Shown in pieces: positions 1 through 11,866 of a stretch of 64,000 bases of DNA; within the stretch, counting starts at the first letter, position 1, and every line of letters begins with the position of its first letter. The position numbers were made by a program, and so were the translations under genes. This DNA is from Cyprinodon diabolis. Lineage: Eukaryota > Chordata > Actinopteri > Cyprinodontiformes > Cyprinodontidae. Under the pieces are notes generated by a model. That model did no database searches, had not been told where the DNA came from, and saw only the letters and a list, made by a program, of their open reading frames with translations. Location: contig CM060080.1 in the NCBI GenBank assembly GCA_030533445.1, positions 23,389,377 to 23,453,376 of the forward strand, written 5' to 3'.

Positions 1-544
1 GAGAAAAAGATTTAATGAACATTTTTTAATGTATGATCACTGTGCAGAAGAATGCCATATGATAGAAATATTTACACTGTGCGCATACAATTATTATTAT
101 TATTTTCCTAATCCCTGACTGATAATTTTTAATCTAGCGTGTATTATAGTATAGATTAAATTCATCATCCAGCTGCTGCTCTGCAGAATTCTCTCCCCAA
201 GAGCTGAATCACGCCATCTAGCGGAAAATCATGTGGCTTTTTCAAATCACGCGAGAATGTGTACAAAACAACAAAAATGGTGCCGGCAACGCTTGTGGGT
301 CGTTTTCAACGAATGTCGGTGATTTTAAAGTAATTTTGGGTGATAAATAATTTTTTTTGTAATTTTGATGGTGCGATTTGTCGCCGATGTTCCTTGAGCT
401 TGATGTTAATCTTTAATCCCTTTTTAAAGTTTTTATTAGTTATTATGTTGTCATTTATATTATCCGTATCTTTGATTTTTCTATTTTCCTACTGCAGCCA
501 CATCCATAGTGGGTGGATTTAGTCCCATGGACCTTAAATTTCTC
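1..544. other. AT-rich sequence without a recognised gene
   Basis: No convincing coding sequence, RNA gene or terminal repeat was seen. The only open frame is 60 codons and low-complexity. The Tc1 relic begins near its right edge. Confidence 0.5.
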
Positions 545-2590
545 TATAACATGTACAACTGTAGTCCCATTTTTTAACTATTTATTGTATGATACAGCTG
601 CATGCACTGCAGGAGGGATTTTGGCCCACTTCTCCACATAAATCTTCTGTGGATCAGTCAGGTTTCTGGGCTGTCGCTCACAAACATGGAGTTTGAGCTC
701 CCTCCAAAGATTCTCTATTGGGTTTAGGCCTGGAAACCGGCCAGCCCACACCGGAACGTTAATATGCTTCTTACACAGCCACTTCTGGGTTACCCTTCCT
801 GTGTGCTTCGGGTCATTGTCATTTTGTAAGACCCAGCCTCGACCATTCTTAAGTAGGGCTGGGCGATATAGAAAAAAAGCTTATCGATAAAAAAAAATGC
901 ATATTGATCGATATCGATAATTATTGAAAAGATTTTAAACCATATTTTATGTGCAGCTCTGCCTGGACTTTTTATAATATTGCTAAATGATTTGATTTTA
1001 ATAAAAAACACAAACACAGACTTCGAATCAAATCTTTATTTAACCAACTTTTTAACCATAACAGAATTATTTTAAAGAAAAATAACTTAAGAGACCTGGA
1101 TTATGTTATTAAATACTGACAAAGAATAAACTAAAGTTACCAAAATAAATATAACAAATAAATAAATGCCCCCCCCCCCCCCGCCCCCGTTTCCTGCTTT
1201 AACCTGAATTATTACTTTGAAGTTTCTGGCCCCTCAGCATTTTTATCTCAATTGTCAGAACTACGTGGGAAACTGCCCAGAACTGAAAATTTATATATAT
1301 TTTCCCGAAGATTCCTCGGAGGAGAGCCACGCCGGGGCCTACACAGCTCGTACTCCTGCGGGTGTGAGCAGCTACACATTTTACAGATGACTGTGGTTTG
1401 TTTTTGGTCCGACTTGCCATGACCGAAATACTGCCAGACTGCCGAACTACAAAAACCCTTCTTTGAAACAACTTCCTCCGCCTCTCCTTGCTGCGACATC
1501 TTCATGTGCTCTGTGTTGTGGTTTGAGAGGGCGGCGCTTGGTGACGGCGTGCCTGGGTCCGCGATTGTGATTGGTTGGGAGGAAGTAGTGACTAGCATAA
1601 ATCTACATGCTAGGCTACAATGAGAAGGAAGGAAAACTGCGTTTCTTTTTTATCGAACTTTTATCGACCCTCTTTTTTTCTATTGCGCCACACGTCTATC
1701 GATCGATATATATCGTTATTGAATTATCGCCCAGCCCTATTCTTAAGTGCTCTAAGTGAGAGTAGTCGTTGTTCTCTGAAACCTCTCAGCATATGGCCCT
1801 GGTCATTCTCTCCTTATTACAGTGCAGTCTCCCTGTCCCATGTGCAGAAAAACACCACCAAAGCATGATGTTACCACCCCCATGCTTCACAGAAGGGATA
1901 GTGTTTTTGGTCTGGTTGTTATCATTCCTCTCCCTCCAAACACGGTTAGTGGAATTATGACCAAAAAGTAAAATTTTGCTCTCATCTGACCACATGATTT
2001 GCTCCCATAACTCCTCTGGATCATCCAAATGGTCATTGGCAAACTTAAGACGGGTCTTAACATGTGCTGGTTAAAGCAGAGCAACCTTCCGTGCCATGCA
2101 TGCTGTCAAACCATGACATCTTTATGTATTACCAACAGAAACCTTGGAAAACGATGGTGCCAGCACTTTTTAGGTCATTGACCAGGTCCTCCAATGTAAT
2201 TCTGGGCTGATGTCTCTTTCTAAAGATCATTGACCCCACAAGGTGAGATCTTGCATGAAGCCCCAGTCCCAGGGAGATTGACAGTCGTGTTTAACTACTT
2301 ACATTTTGTAATGATTGCTCCCACAGTGGACCTTTTATTACCAAGCTGCTTGGCAGTTTCCCCATTGCCCTTTCCAGCCTTGTGGAGGTGCACGATTTTG
2401 TCTCTAGTGTCTTTAGACATGTTAGTAGTTGGATTCTTACTTAATGTATGGGCTGGACAGATGTCTTTATGCAGCTAACGGCCTCAAACAGGTGCAGTTA
2501 GTCAAGTCTTGTAGCTAAACCAGGTCCTGAAAAAAAGACCATGTGTACCATCTCCATCTATCTTTGGACTGGTGATTAATTTAGATGTTT
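545..2590 (-). mobile_element. Tc1-like transposon relic, transposase on the minus strand, split by a hAT insertion
   Basis: Minus-strand translation at about 1786-2028 gives a Tc1 transposase segment with the motifs [12 protein letters not shown] and [15 protein letters not shown], which belong to the DDE catalytic domain of fish Tc1 elements. The + strand at 610-850 is the complement of the same gene: the stretch around 690-730 encodes the conserved NPIENLW-type region. The frame has several breaks, so it is a dead copy. The coding sequence resumes on each side of the hAT element at 854-1739, so the Tc1 copy is older than that hAT. The right end merges near 2590-2640 with repeat R copy A. 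The same Tc1/R junction recurs, inverted, near 45.85 kb, and a Tc1 relic also abuts R near 55.77 kb. Confidence 0.85.
854..1739 (-). mobile_element. Non-autonomous hAT element with BED zinc-finger remnant (copy 1)
   Basis: The ends are TAGGGCTGGGCGATA and its exact inverted complement. The element is flanked by a perfect 8-bp target duplication TTCTTAAG at 846-853 and 1740-1747, the signature of the hAT superfamily. The minus strand encodes an N-terminal BED-type zinc-finger piece (VWQYFGHGKSD then CKMC), but here the segment between the CxxC pair and the H-containing half is deleted, so the finger is broken. A poly-C tract lies at about 1168-1190. A sister copy is at 42578-43716. It is inserted into the Tc1 relic. 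Confidence 0.93.
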
Positions 2591-3213
2591 TTTGGCTGAT
2601 CAGGTCCAAATGTGTCCACCTCCAGCTTCTCTTGCTTGCCACGACTCAACTTTTCAATCGGGTCAGCACACCAATACTGTGACAGTTCCTGCCACCTATA
2701 GCCATTCTCTACCTTTGTATTGCAGAGGAGCTACTGCACATGTACAACTTTTAACGAGAGTCAATGGCCAAAGTTTTTTATCCCCAGGGTGGAAATACAT
2801 CACCAATCCGACGATGAACGAAACAGCTTTACTCATAAAGATTAAATATTTATCGTGCATATTTAAAAAATAGATATTTTTCATAATATTTCAAAATCTT
2901 CTCTGTGCTTCACAAATAGTTAATTAGAAATGTCTTAGTGTCTGATTCAGCTGAAACATAAACTGGAACGATAAGATTATGATCTAAAACCTGACATACA
3001 ACATTCTGCCACCCTCAGGGTCAATAACTAAGCATCACATGCAGGAACATAAACTACTAAACATGGGTTTTAATTTGTTTTGTTTTTTCTATTTTGCTTC
3101 CTCAAGTGAGATTATAATAATATCAAAAATACCAACAAAAAAGGAACTTGTTAAAATACATCAGGCAAAACTTGCAATTTGGGAGGCAACTGAATAGATG
3201 ACGAAACTATTAA

Positions 3214-3893
3214 AGGTGTAGATGACAAGCTTTTATTTCTGGGTTGATTATCTAAATAAGTGGTCATCCTAATTGTCAACCATTCTGGTCATATGTTTAC
3301 GTAAGGCCATCCTACCTGTTCGTTCTGTTAGCAATTTTTTTCTGTGCATGCGCACTTTCAGCTGTATATCTGTGGTGAGCTCCGGTTTAAGCCAGTCATT
3401 GAAGCTCACCATTCTCCTTGCGGTTCTTTAAAAATGTCCGAAGGTCATAAGAGAATAAGTGTCTACGAAGAGCATGAGAAGAAAGGAAACGCCTCAGAAG
3501 ATCCAGATATATCCCGGAGAGCTCTCCTTGCAAAGCATTATAGGATTTGCTGTCACAGCGGCCCTCTGTCGCCATAGACTTTCATCACTACCTGACAGCA
3601 GCGACTAATAACAAAGATGGCACAGGCACCGTGCAGTGGACCAATGGGGAAGTGATCATCTGTACTAACAGAAGGCTAAGTGAATTTGCAATATAGTCCA
3701 CTACATAAAGGGATTTAGGGTTTAGGATCGGATATTCTGACGGAGTAAGCTTGTATGAGCTATGAGAATGGCAGCTTTTTTACAAAGCGTGCACAAGGAG
3801 AAATGGTCTCATGCATGCTCTCGCACGTGCATTATTTTTAAAGTTGCGAGGACAGGACTTTCAAAAAATTTGAGAAAATCCTCCACAATACCT
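3214..3893. mobile_element. TTAA-flanked DNA transposon (Kolobok- or piggyBac-like MITE) inside R copy A
   Basis: The block begins AGGTGTAG and ends with the complement of AGGTATTG, and it lies between TTAA at 3210-3213 and TTAA at 3894-3897. R copy C at about 56370-56395 has the same flanking sequence with a single TTAA and no insert, which is a natural empty site. Copy B carries a related insert with one end deleted. A 47-codon open frame lies at 3434-3577. TTAA targeting fits Kolobok or piggyBac; no transposase was seen, so the superfamily is not decided. Confidence 0.8.
3434..3577 (+). other. Small open frame (47 codons) kept in two element copies
   Basis: The frame starts MSEGHKRISVYEEHEKK and ends HYRICCHSGPLSP. 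The inverted copy at 44833-44976 keeps the same start, length and stop with only three residue differences. I do not recognise the protein. It may be a remnant of an element-encoded or captured gene, or an open frame surviving by chance in two related copies. The frame after HYRICC reads on smoothly to a stop codon shared by both copies. Confidence 0.35.
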
Positions 3894-6330
3894 TTAAATT
3901 AATGCATTACATTAAAAAAAAGACTGGAAGTAATAATTTAACTTAATAACTTCAGTATGACTGAGAGGTTTATTTGTAAGGTATTATTCTGTTATATTTT
4001 GGTCTATTTATTAACATCAGCTAAAACTACAAAGTTGAAGCAGTTGCCGCAGTACAGGCTTGATAGCGGTTACATTGTGTTTCTCAGCAAATATAAGGCA
4101 CTGAGCTAGAAGCCAATAAGTACAATAAGTTAAACTTATTGTATATTTAAGCTCCCTTTTTCTATGTTCCAAGATGTTCAATTGCAGAAAGCTCTGTGAA
4201 CTGTTTCTGCATCTATAGCCTGAGCTAAAACTGTACTGAGCATTCAGCATTGCTCATCTTCGGTTTATGTAGTTGCCAGATCTATGTAAAACTTTTTGTT
4301 GTACAGCACTTCCAAAGGTATCCCATAAAATGTAATTAAGAGTCAATTTATATAATGATTATTTTCACTATTATTGATAAACAATATAAATTGTTGTAAG
4401 ATGTATGCAAAGGAGATACCCAACTTAGGACCTGTCAGCTGACGCAAAAAATACAAAAAAAAATCAAAGGAAAGTTGAGCTAAAATCTAACTCATTATGT
4501 TTTATTGGCACAGTTTGTCATACTCTCAGAGCTGTGTGCAGGTTTTGGGTGTGCTCTCTAACCTATCCTTGCAAGTTCTATCAGCAGAGTGGCAGCCTTC
4601 TGATCTTTGACTTCAGTCAGGAGGTGTTTAAGGGGAGCTGAAACCAAGAGACAGATGCCAGTTTATCTTTGCTTGCAGCAGGTTTTCCAGGCTGAGTATT
4701 AATTTGACCTCCTCCATAAAATGCCTTTAAAAAGATTAATCCTGTTGTTTTTCCCATTTTTGTTAGACTACCTTGATCCCCAGATTGCTCAACCTAAATT
4801 CAAGCTGTCCAGACATACATTTCATGAAGCAGGTTTACTGAAAATGTCTAAACATGAAAACAGGGAAACTTTCCAGTTCACAAGGAGAGTTTCCTCAACC
4901 TCTGTTTCAGTCACTAACATTCCCTGCAGAGCTAATCTGGTTGGAGCAGGTTTTCTTCAGTAAACTCAGAGGGTCCGCTGTCTCTGCTCTCCTTAGAACT
5001 AATCATGTTGTTTTATTTCCTGATATAGTCAGATTTTTGGCGTAGTTTTGTGCATAAAAAATATATATCATTCACTAGGTCCGTTAGAGACCTAACACCT
5101 ACAACAGAGAACAGCAGCCTGCCTTTCTTGCAGCCATTGCTTTTTTTATTTTCTTTGTGTCTGTCTGTTCTTAATTAGTTTCTTCTCACACAGCCTTGTA
5201 TTGCTGAGGAAAACAATGGATTAACTATCAGCAGCTTAATCAAATTCAAAAGGTGCTCTATTTTTTTTATTGAAGTCAAGTTTCTAGGCAACACAAATGA
5301 TGAGTGAGTAATGAGTGAGTAAATGAGTAATTACCTCACATTCTAAACCTCTTAGTCACGCTCACATGCACTTTGACTCCAGATTATTTATTTATTATTA
5401 CCTAAAAAAGAGTCCATCTTTTTTTAATCCTGTTTGTAAATTTTGCCTTATGTATTTTATCAAGCTCCTTTTTATATTTATAGATTTATAGATCAAAGCA
5501 AAAACAAGACTTCTATTCACATTCAGTGATTTGTGTTCCTCCATGTGATGCTCTGTCATTCTTCTGCCTTTAGAGCAGCAGAATGTCATATGGCAGGTTT
5601 TTGATCACATTGTTTTCCTTCCAGCTTTAAGTTTCAGTTGTATTTTCCTATAACTTTTTATAACAGGAATTCTGAACTTTTGTGCCGATGTGAACCAAAT
5701 AAAAATAGAAAGTTTAAATGAGAAATTCATTCAGAGACTTAAACTTCCTGATCACCTTTATTTGCAAATTGTTATTTTTCTGCATTTTTTTCCCCTGTTT
5801 AACTGTTAACAGACATATCGCCAGTCTAAAATTGGTTACTTAGCCTTTCTAGGCAGAGTATCATATGGGTTTAGATTTAACAGCTGTTGGCCCTTTAAAG
5901 CATTTTACTTAGATAGAGTTTAAACCTGTCTATTCTTCTTCAACTATTCAGGAACTGGAAGAATATGAAAAGAACAACATTAGTCAGAGCCACATTGGTT
6001 AGATGCTTTAAAAAGTATGACTCATTCTTTTTCCAGTTCTTATAATTTAAGTGAGGCTCAACCCATAAGACTGGATTTACCTGTCAATTAAACATAAAGA
6101 GCAACAATATGCAAATATCTTACAGTGAACAAACACACACGTCTATATATGGTCAATGTCTGAACATATCCCATCATCACTCCACCCTCTGAGATCTGAA
6201 AGGAGGAGGCCTTTAATGTATTTTCTTTTACATAGAGTTTGAGCCTGTCTGTTGTTCTTTGACTGTTCATGAACAGGGGTTCCGTATTTGGGGGAAATGT
6301 TAGGCCCTTGATTGAGTTGGGGCCCAAATG

Positions 6331-7054
6331 AAGAAGAAAAGATACAAGAATAAGTATAGATATTTCAAATATAAAAAGAAAATCCAGCAGTTAAATAGAT
6401 CATTTTTGTTTTCTCCCTGATTTTTCAGCAGTAAACAGCGAAACAAAGCAAGAATAAATTGACCATCCAAGTTTTTTATCCTACAGTTTGTGAGGTTTAA
6501 AGTTAAAGTATATTTTGCTTTTTCATATTCTGATAATTTTCCTTTTTAGAAATTTTACAATAAAAATCACATTATAAATGTAAATGATATTCTTCAGTGC
6601 ATCTTAATAGCAGTTTTAAAGCTTGCAAAAAAAATGTTTTGAGGGGGACGATATCAATGACTTTCATGGGGTCCCAAATGCCAGGCGGCAATATAGAATG
6701 TGCTTGTATATACATACAAGCACATTAGGTAGAATGAAAGTATCGACTGGAAGAAAAAAGGATGGATATATATAACATTATTGTTCTGTTATATTCAGTA
6801 CATGAATTTGATAAGCATGCCTATCATCTAATGTATGCAATTGGCCACAGGGTGCTGCATTGCTGTCTGTGAAAGGGTTGAATAATTTCCGCCACTAGAT
6901 GTCCCCCAAAATGTGGCCTGAGTCACAGATCTGGACTTGATTCAATGTTGAGGCACGCCCCGCTGTGCTCTCTGCAGTCAGGGGTTATTGGAAGCCTCGG
7001 TTTATCTCATAACCTTACTACTGTGCGGTGATGGTGCTGACATGAGTGAATAGC
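6331..7054. other. Intergenic AT-rich sequence
   Basis: No gene was recognised. A short near-perfect hairpin sits at about 6698-6727 (arms AATGTGCTTGTAT and its complement). The stretch 6840-7054 looks like unique or old repeat sequence. Confidence 0.4.
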
Positions 7055-7062
7055 CTACATCT

Positions 7063-9178
7063 CAATGGCGTAAATATCAGTAAGCAGAGACTGTAGTTGC
7101 TTAGGGGCCCACGACCTATTAGGGGCCCCATCACTGACACCTGGCAGTCCCCCTGCGCAATTATAGACCGGGACGTCTGTATGCAGATGTAATGGTACGA
7201 AAAATTTCTCTTAAACGCACCTGATACTGAAGTGACTGACCGCACCGGACCGTATTTATACCGCAACATGCCAGTTGGGTTCAATAAGCATCCCTAAAAT
7301 AAGTTTTTGGATGTTGGGATGTCTGTAACATGTGGTGGTGTGCTGTCACCAATGGTTCCATTCAAGGTGTGCAGTCACTATTTTTCCGGGTGTGATGTGT
7401 GATCATATACTAATGAGAATTGCATAATTGTATCCAGTGGTGTCAAAAGTACACACATTTGTTACTTAGATACTGCAGTTTAAAAAAACTCTGGTAAAAG
7501 TTGAAGTATCAACTTGACCTATTTACTGAAGTAAAAGTAAAAAAAAGTATGTGCTCCAAAAACTATTTAAAGTATAAAAGTATAAAGTAAACTTTAAAAA
7601 AAAACAAAAAAAAAAAAACGGCCAGATGCCACTATATGAATTTAAAGCTCAATTTTTCGACTGTTTGGAAAAATTCTTTGAGATAGGGCCAAGGATGAGG
7701 GAGGGCTTATTGGTCTGCATCTCCATCTCCCAATATGCTCTCATCTGTGTCCGACCTTTCAGCCAATTCAACATCTTTTTCTGAATCCCACATTGTAGCA
7801 TGGCATAGATAATTCACATTTGCAGTTTGATGAACACCTGCTTGCTTCTGATGATTTAATTTAGCAAACCAATGAGTGTTTGCGTCATATGACTGTGGAT
7901 GGCGCCAATGATCTACAATGGATGGCACACATGCCAAATACTTATAAACATTAAACCAGAGGTAACCAATTAAAAATTAGCAGGGTCTGAATAAAGAAAA
8001 TCATCAACCAGTAAAGGTCTGGAGACATTTTTAATGATCTGTTACTTTAAACAGAATTTAGCACTGAAATAAAATGAGGTGTTTATGCATTCATGTTATA
8101 CAATTAATTTTTCAATAAAAGTAAAAGGAAAATTTCAATTTTAAAATCTGAAGTGTTTTTTGAAGTATAGGACAACAATCTTTCAGTTTGGTATATAGAC
8201 AATTTCCTGATTGACATATTTTATAAAACACCTGAACTGACCTTTTTTTTTTTCTTTCTTTTTTTCTGGCTTAATGAGAGCAGTGGGCTTTAGGCTGCCC
8301 TGCAAGGCTTTAAACCTGGGTTTGAATGGAGACAAAGCTATTCTCAAGCACATATCAAGGTGCTCATTTTGAGTCGGGATCCATATTTACTTTTGATTCT
8401 GTTCATGGTGGAGAATCCGGCTTCACAGCAGCAGGTTGAGCCAAACATACTCTTAATGTTCAGGCTGCCCTCCGGTCCAGCCAGGTCAAGTTCCGCTATT
8501 GCAATCGCACCAAACAGAAGAAGAATGGCAAGAAGATCCGGTTTGTCAAATTAAAATATAGTAACAACATATCGGTAATAACTACAAATTAGGGCATAAT
8601 TCTTATATATTTCAAAAAAACTTACACCGTCTATTTAAAAGATTGGATGCAAACTATTGGTGCTTCAACAGACCAGGAAGCTCATCTCCATCAGAAGCCA
8701 CACATATGCTGGATGCTGATGGGGATTTTTTTTAATGTGTCATATTAAATTAAGCGTTCATTTCTGCATGTTTTGCTCCAATGAATTTAATGATAATGTC
8801 GTGCATGCTCTCCTAAAGCTCAGAGGATAAGTCAGAGCGCAGCAATACGGGAGGAACTGCGGAGGCTGCAGGCTGCAAGCTGCAGGCTGCATTAATCCGA
8901 AGCCAAGAGTAACGAGTACCGTTTGTTTTAAAAATGTAAGGAATAGAAAGTACAGATACTTGTGTAAAAATGTAATGAGTAGATGTCAAAAGTAGGAATA
9001 AAAATAAGTACTGTAACAAAGTATTTGTACTTCGTTACTTGACACATCTGATTGTATCTTCTTGGCCAATTGATGGAACTGTCGCTGTATCCTGAACCTT
9101 TATCACGTGTTGTCCTTCATATGGGGCCCACCCAGATTATGTCGCTTACGGGCCTATTGTTGTGTCATTACGCCATTG
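7063..9178. mobile_element. hAT-like element carrying a nested hAT insertion
   Basis: The left end CAATGGCGTAA at 7063 is matched by its inverted complement ending at 9178. The flanks are CTACATCT (7055-7062) and CTACATCA (9179-9186), an 8-bp duplication with one mismatch. Internal GGGGCCCA blocks occur near both ends. Removing the nested element (7435-9050 plus one copy of its duplication) leaves a short non-autonomous element of about 490 bp. No transposase was recognised. Confidence 0.7.
7435..9050. mobile_element. hAT element nested in 7063-9178
   Basis: A perfect 8-bp target duplication ATTGTATC occupies 7427-7434 and 9051-9058. The ends are CAGTGGTGTCAA and the complement of CAGATGTGTCAA (10 of 12 identical). 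Sub-terminal runs of AAAGTA-type repeats on both sides fit a fish hAT family whose ends read as variations on GTACTTTGTTAC. A minus-strand frame at 7707-7937 (76 codons, acidic tail) may be a transposase relic, but no catalytic motif is visible. Confidence 0.9.
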
Positions 9179-9186
9179 CTACATCA

Positions 9187-10732
9187 TTAAACGCTTACAG
9201 TAGTCTTAATCGAAGCTTGCTTTTGTTTGACGTCAGCTTTCAAAAATAAGGAGAAGCTCTGGCACTGCATTTCTCCCGTCAAAAGCCATCTAAAATTAGT
9301 CAGGTTACCCAGGGGCCTCATCGCCCTGCAGCTGGGGTCCAATGAGCCTCCACTTCGGAAGCAACATTCAATCAGCCATGAATCTGTTTTGTTTTTGCAA
9401 GAATCTAAGAAATATGACGGTGCTCTTTCAAATATTCCCTTAGCCTACTCTCGGGAGGCCTTTTACCTATCTACACACACACACACACATAAACAAAAAC
9501 ATTTAATTTGAAATTTGGGTCTGATAAGTTATTTTTACTTTTTATTTTTTCATAAGAATCTATGTTTTATTTATTTTTTGATCGTGTATATAATTTTTAC
9601 TTTTCCACTTTGGGGAATAATATAAAATACAAAAATTGCGCGGGGAAACAGTCAGGTTTCGAGTCATACATCTCGTATATAACAAGCGGGATAGACACAT
9701 GCAGAAAAAAAAACAAGGAAACATTAAAAAAGACAATACTCTACCCATGATATGAGTACAGGAAGAGGGAAAACTGACAAAGTAGTGAAACATTTTGAGC
9801 CTCACAAAAACAACTAGGGACAGAAAGCGCAGTTTATTAATCTCCTCGAAAAAGAGAAAAATAACTTATGTTGGCCAGAAAACTGACACAATAAAATAGT
9901 GATCCTCTTTGAGCCTGCATAAAAACAACATGCAGATATCATTCTCCCCTGTTTATAATAGAAACAGAAAAACAACAACTTTGACAAACTTTACAGATCT
10001 CTGTGAGAATTACCTCTCACCGCCAGAATATAAACCGTCCCAAAGCATTTACTTTTTTTCTTTTCTTTTCTTTAGATGCAGTTCCCATTCTATTTTTAAT
10101 ATAGACCTATAAGAATTCTCTATCTGTTCTGGTGTGAGATTCTGCACAGACTCATTAAGTGTGGCTTTACTTTATAGCTGAGCCAGTGGTTATCTATGTA
10201 TTTATTTATTTATTATTAATGACTTTTCATAATCTGTCCAAGTCAAATGTGGAAAATTGTTTTAATTTGTGTGTGGCACAGAGACAGAAATGGGAAAAAA
10301 ATTGATGTGCTCAATATTTTGTAGTCTACGGAAGCGTAATTATTTAAAACTGGAATCAAAGAGAAGATCACACCAGAATAGCTGACTTATTTTTTTTTAT
10401 AAATAAAACAGGCTTGCACATTCTGCATGCAGCAGCCTGAACTAAATTGTGACAGGTACTCTAATGATTAGGTTTTTAGAAGAGTCCGATAGTCGAAATG
10501 ATCAAAACAATCGAAGTAACAAAAATGACCTGAATCATTATACAATAAAAGTATAACTTATAAAATATGATCACCAAACCTTTAAACGCCAGATAAAAAA
10601 TTCATAAAAAGCTTGTACGGTATAAGGTTCTAAAAGATGCATTTATTTCAACATTCAGATCCCCCCACTTTGGGAGCCACTGGATATTAGGAATTAATAT
10701 GCTCTACTATAAAAAATTTCCAGTAGGGTGTG
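9187..10732. other. Intergenic sequence with CA microsatellite
   Basis: No gene was recognised. An (AC)n microsatellite lies at about 9472-9490. Several 60-95 codon open frames here are low-complexity and show no family resemblance. Confidence 0.4.
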
Positions 10733-10920
10733 CAGGTGGCGCAGTGGTTAGTGCATACGACCCATGTACAGAGGCCTTTGTCCTCGACGTGGCAGACCCT
10801 GGTTTGAATCTGTCCTGTGGTCCTTTCCTGCATGTCTCTCCCTCTCTCTTATACCCCCTTCCCTGTCAGTCTGCTGTGAGAAAAACGAGCCACTAGTGCC
10901 GTAAAAACTCACACAAAAAA
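10733..10920 (+). repeat. tRNA-derived SINE
   Basis: An A-box-like TGGCGCAGTGG (10737-10747) and a B-box-like GGTTTGAATCT (10801-10811) lie about 54 bp apart, the spacing of an internal RNA polymerase III promoter of tRNA origin. A pyrimidine-rich body follows and the sequence ends in an A-rich stretch. The clover-leaf is not intact, so this is a SINE and not a tRNA gene. Confidence 0.75.
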
Positions 10921-11660
10921 TGTCCAATATACAATATCAGCTTGGTGGCAAATGGTCAGAAATAAGGATTTTATATAATGATTTGTAAATACCACAAATA
11001 AATTGGTCTATACTTTGGGTAAATTACCTGGACAATAAATAATACAGTTTTACTTCTGCTAGAAAGGTATTTAGATTAAAACTTCATAATTGTTTTCTAT
11101 ACAATTGCATCAATCTAGGACAGGTGTCCAAACGGTTTATATTTCTACATTCGGAGTGATTATTTAAACTTGTAAAGCATTTGAGAAATTAGCCAATCTT
11201 CTGCAGGAGTTTGACCTTCCATGAATTTCAAAACAAGATCAGGACTCATCAAATCACTGATGGGGAATATGGAGAACCTTTCTCCTTTCTAAAAGTATCG
11301 CAGGACACCTTAGGTTTGTGAAATGCAGGTAAATTAACCTGAAGTCTTTTGGATGGTCAGTGTCCTTTGGACAGTCGACGTTAAAACAGAAAGGCTTCCT
11401 CATAAAATTCAGCAGCATGTTTGTCAAAAACCAAATGCAAAAAATTGACAAAAATACTATCTGTTACTAATTGAGCCAATGATCAGTGAGGGAAATAGTG
11501 TACATCTAAATGTGAATCATGTATCTTTGACAGCTGGTGTTTGGTCTAAACTGGATCACTGACAAAATAATAATTAAAAACAAAGCATCCTAGAAAAGAA
11601 CAAACTATAAAGAAAAAGATGTCGCAAGTGTTAAACACATTTTAATGTTAAATATTTCTT
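10921..11660. other. Intergenic sequence upstream of the ISG12 fragment
   Basis: I searched for an ISG12 first exon (ATGGGnCTnC followed by GTAAGT), for the short second exon and for an ISRE like those at 14.6 and 50.7 kb, and found none. Confidence 0.4.
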
Positions 11661-11668
11661 GTTCTTGA

Positions 11669-11866
11669 GTGATGGGAGGACTGGGTGCGGTGGCCTTGGC
11701 TCCTGTGGTTCTGGGAGCCATTGGTTTCACCTCAGCTGGGATAGCAGGAGGCTCCTTTGCTGCAAGCATGATGTCTGCTGCTGCCGTTGCCAACGGAGGA
11801 GGGGTGGCAGCAGGAAGTCTGGTGGCCGTTCTACAATCTGCAGGTACTTTGGCTGGATTTAACTGA
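11669..11866 (+). pseudogene. ISG12 (IFI6/IFI27-like) exon-3 fragment
   Basis: The frame matches exon 3 of the two other ISG12 genes here: it carries [18 protein letters not shown], a SMM-type block, AVANGG and AVLQSAG, the Gly/Ala-rich hydrophobic core of the interferon-inducible IFI6/IFI27 family. A possible acceptor (AG before GACTGGG) lies at about 11673-11678, and the exon-3 donor position is GCAG then GTACTT. Reading through this donor adds only TLAGFN before a stop. No exon 1, exon 2 or terminal exon (MAGLGTAAT type) was found nearby. It is best read as a truncated duplicate, although expression as a 65-residue micro-protein from the internal ATG at 11669 cannot be excluded. Confidence 0.8.

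Larger units (their letters stand above)
2941..5660. repeat. Long terminal inverted repeats of family R (foldback-like core)
   Basis: The left arm (about 2941-3190) and the right arm (about 5398-5660) read as diverged inverted copies of each other. Both contain, in one orientation, a CTGnCATA..ACATTCTGC block, an AGCATCACATG.AGGAACA block and an AAAATACAT.AGGCAAAA block in the same order and spacing. A further inner block (TGACTGAGAGGTTTA type, about 3958-3975) pairs with about 5340-5360. Copies B and C show the same architecture. Identity of the arms is only moderate, so they are old. Confidence 0.65.
2600..6330 (+). repeat. Large repeat family R, copy A
   Basis: This block is repeated, inverted, at about 41930-45850 (copy B) and in direct orientation at about 55766-58620 (copy C); partial copies lie at 58.9-61.7 kb. 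Shared landmarks include the stretches around 2700-2870, 4000-4260, 4440-5000, 5100-5330 and 5930-6150. No transposase was recognised. The block holds a long inverted-repeat core (2941-5660) and an inserted TTAA-flanked element (3214-3893) that copy C lacks. It looks like a large non-autonomous DNA element or a mobile composite; its class is unknown. Confidence 0.75.

Noticed and set aside
6698..6727. Short hairpin as a microRNA precursor
   Set aside because: Too short (13-bp arms) for a pre-miRNA.
10733..10811. tRNA gene
   Set aside because: Only A- and B-box relics; no intact clover-leaf, so SINE.
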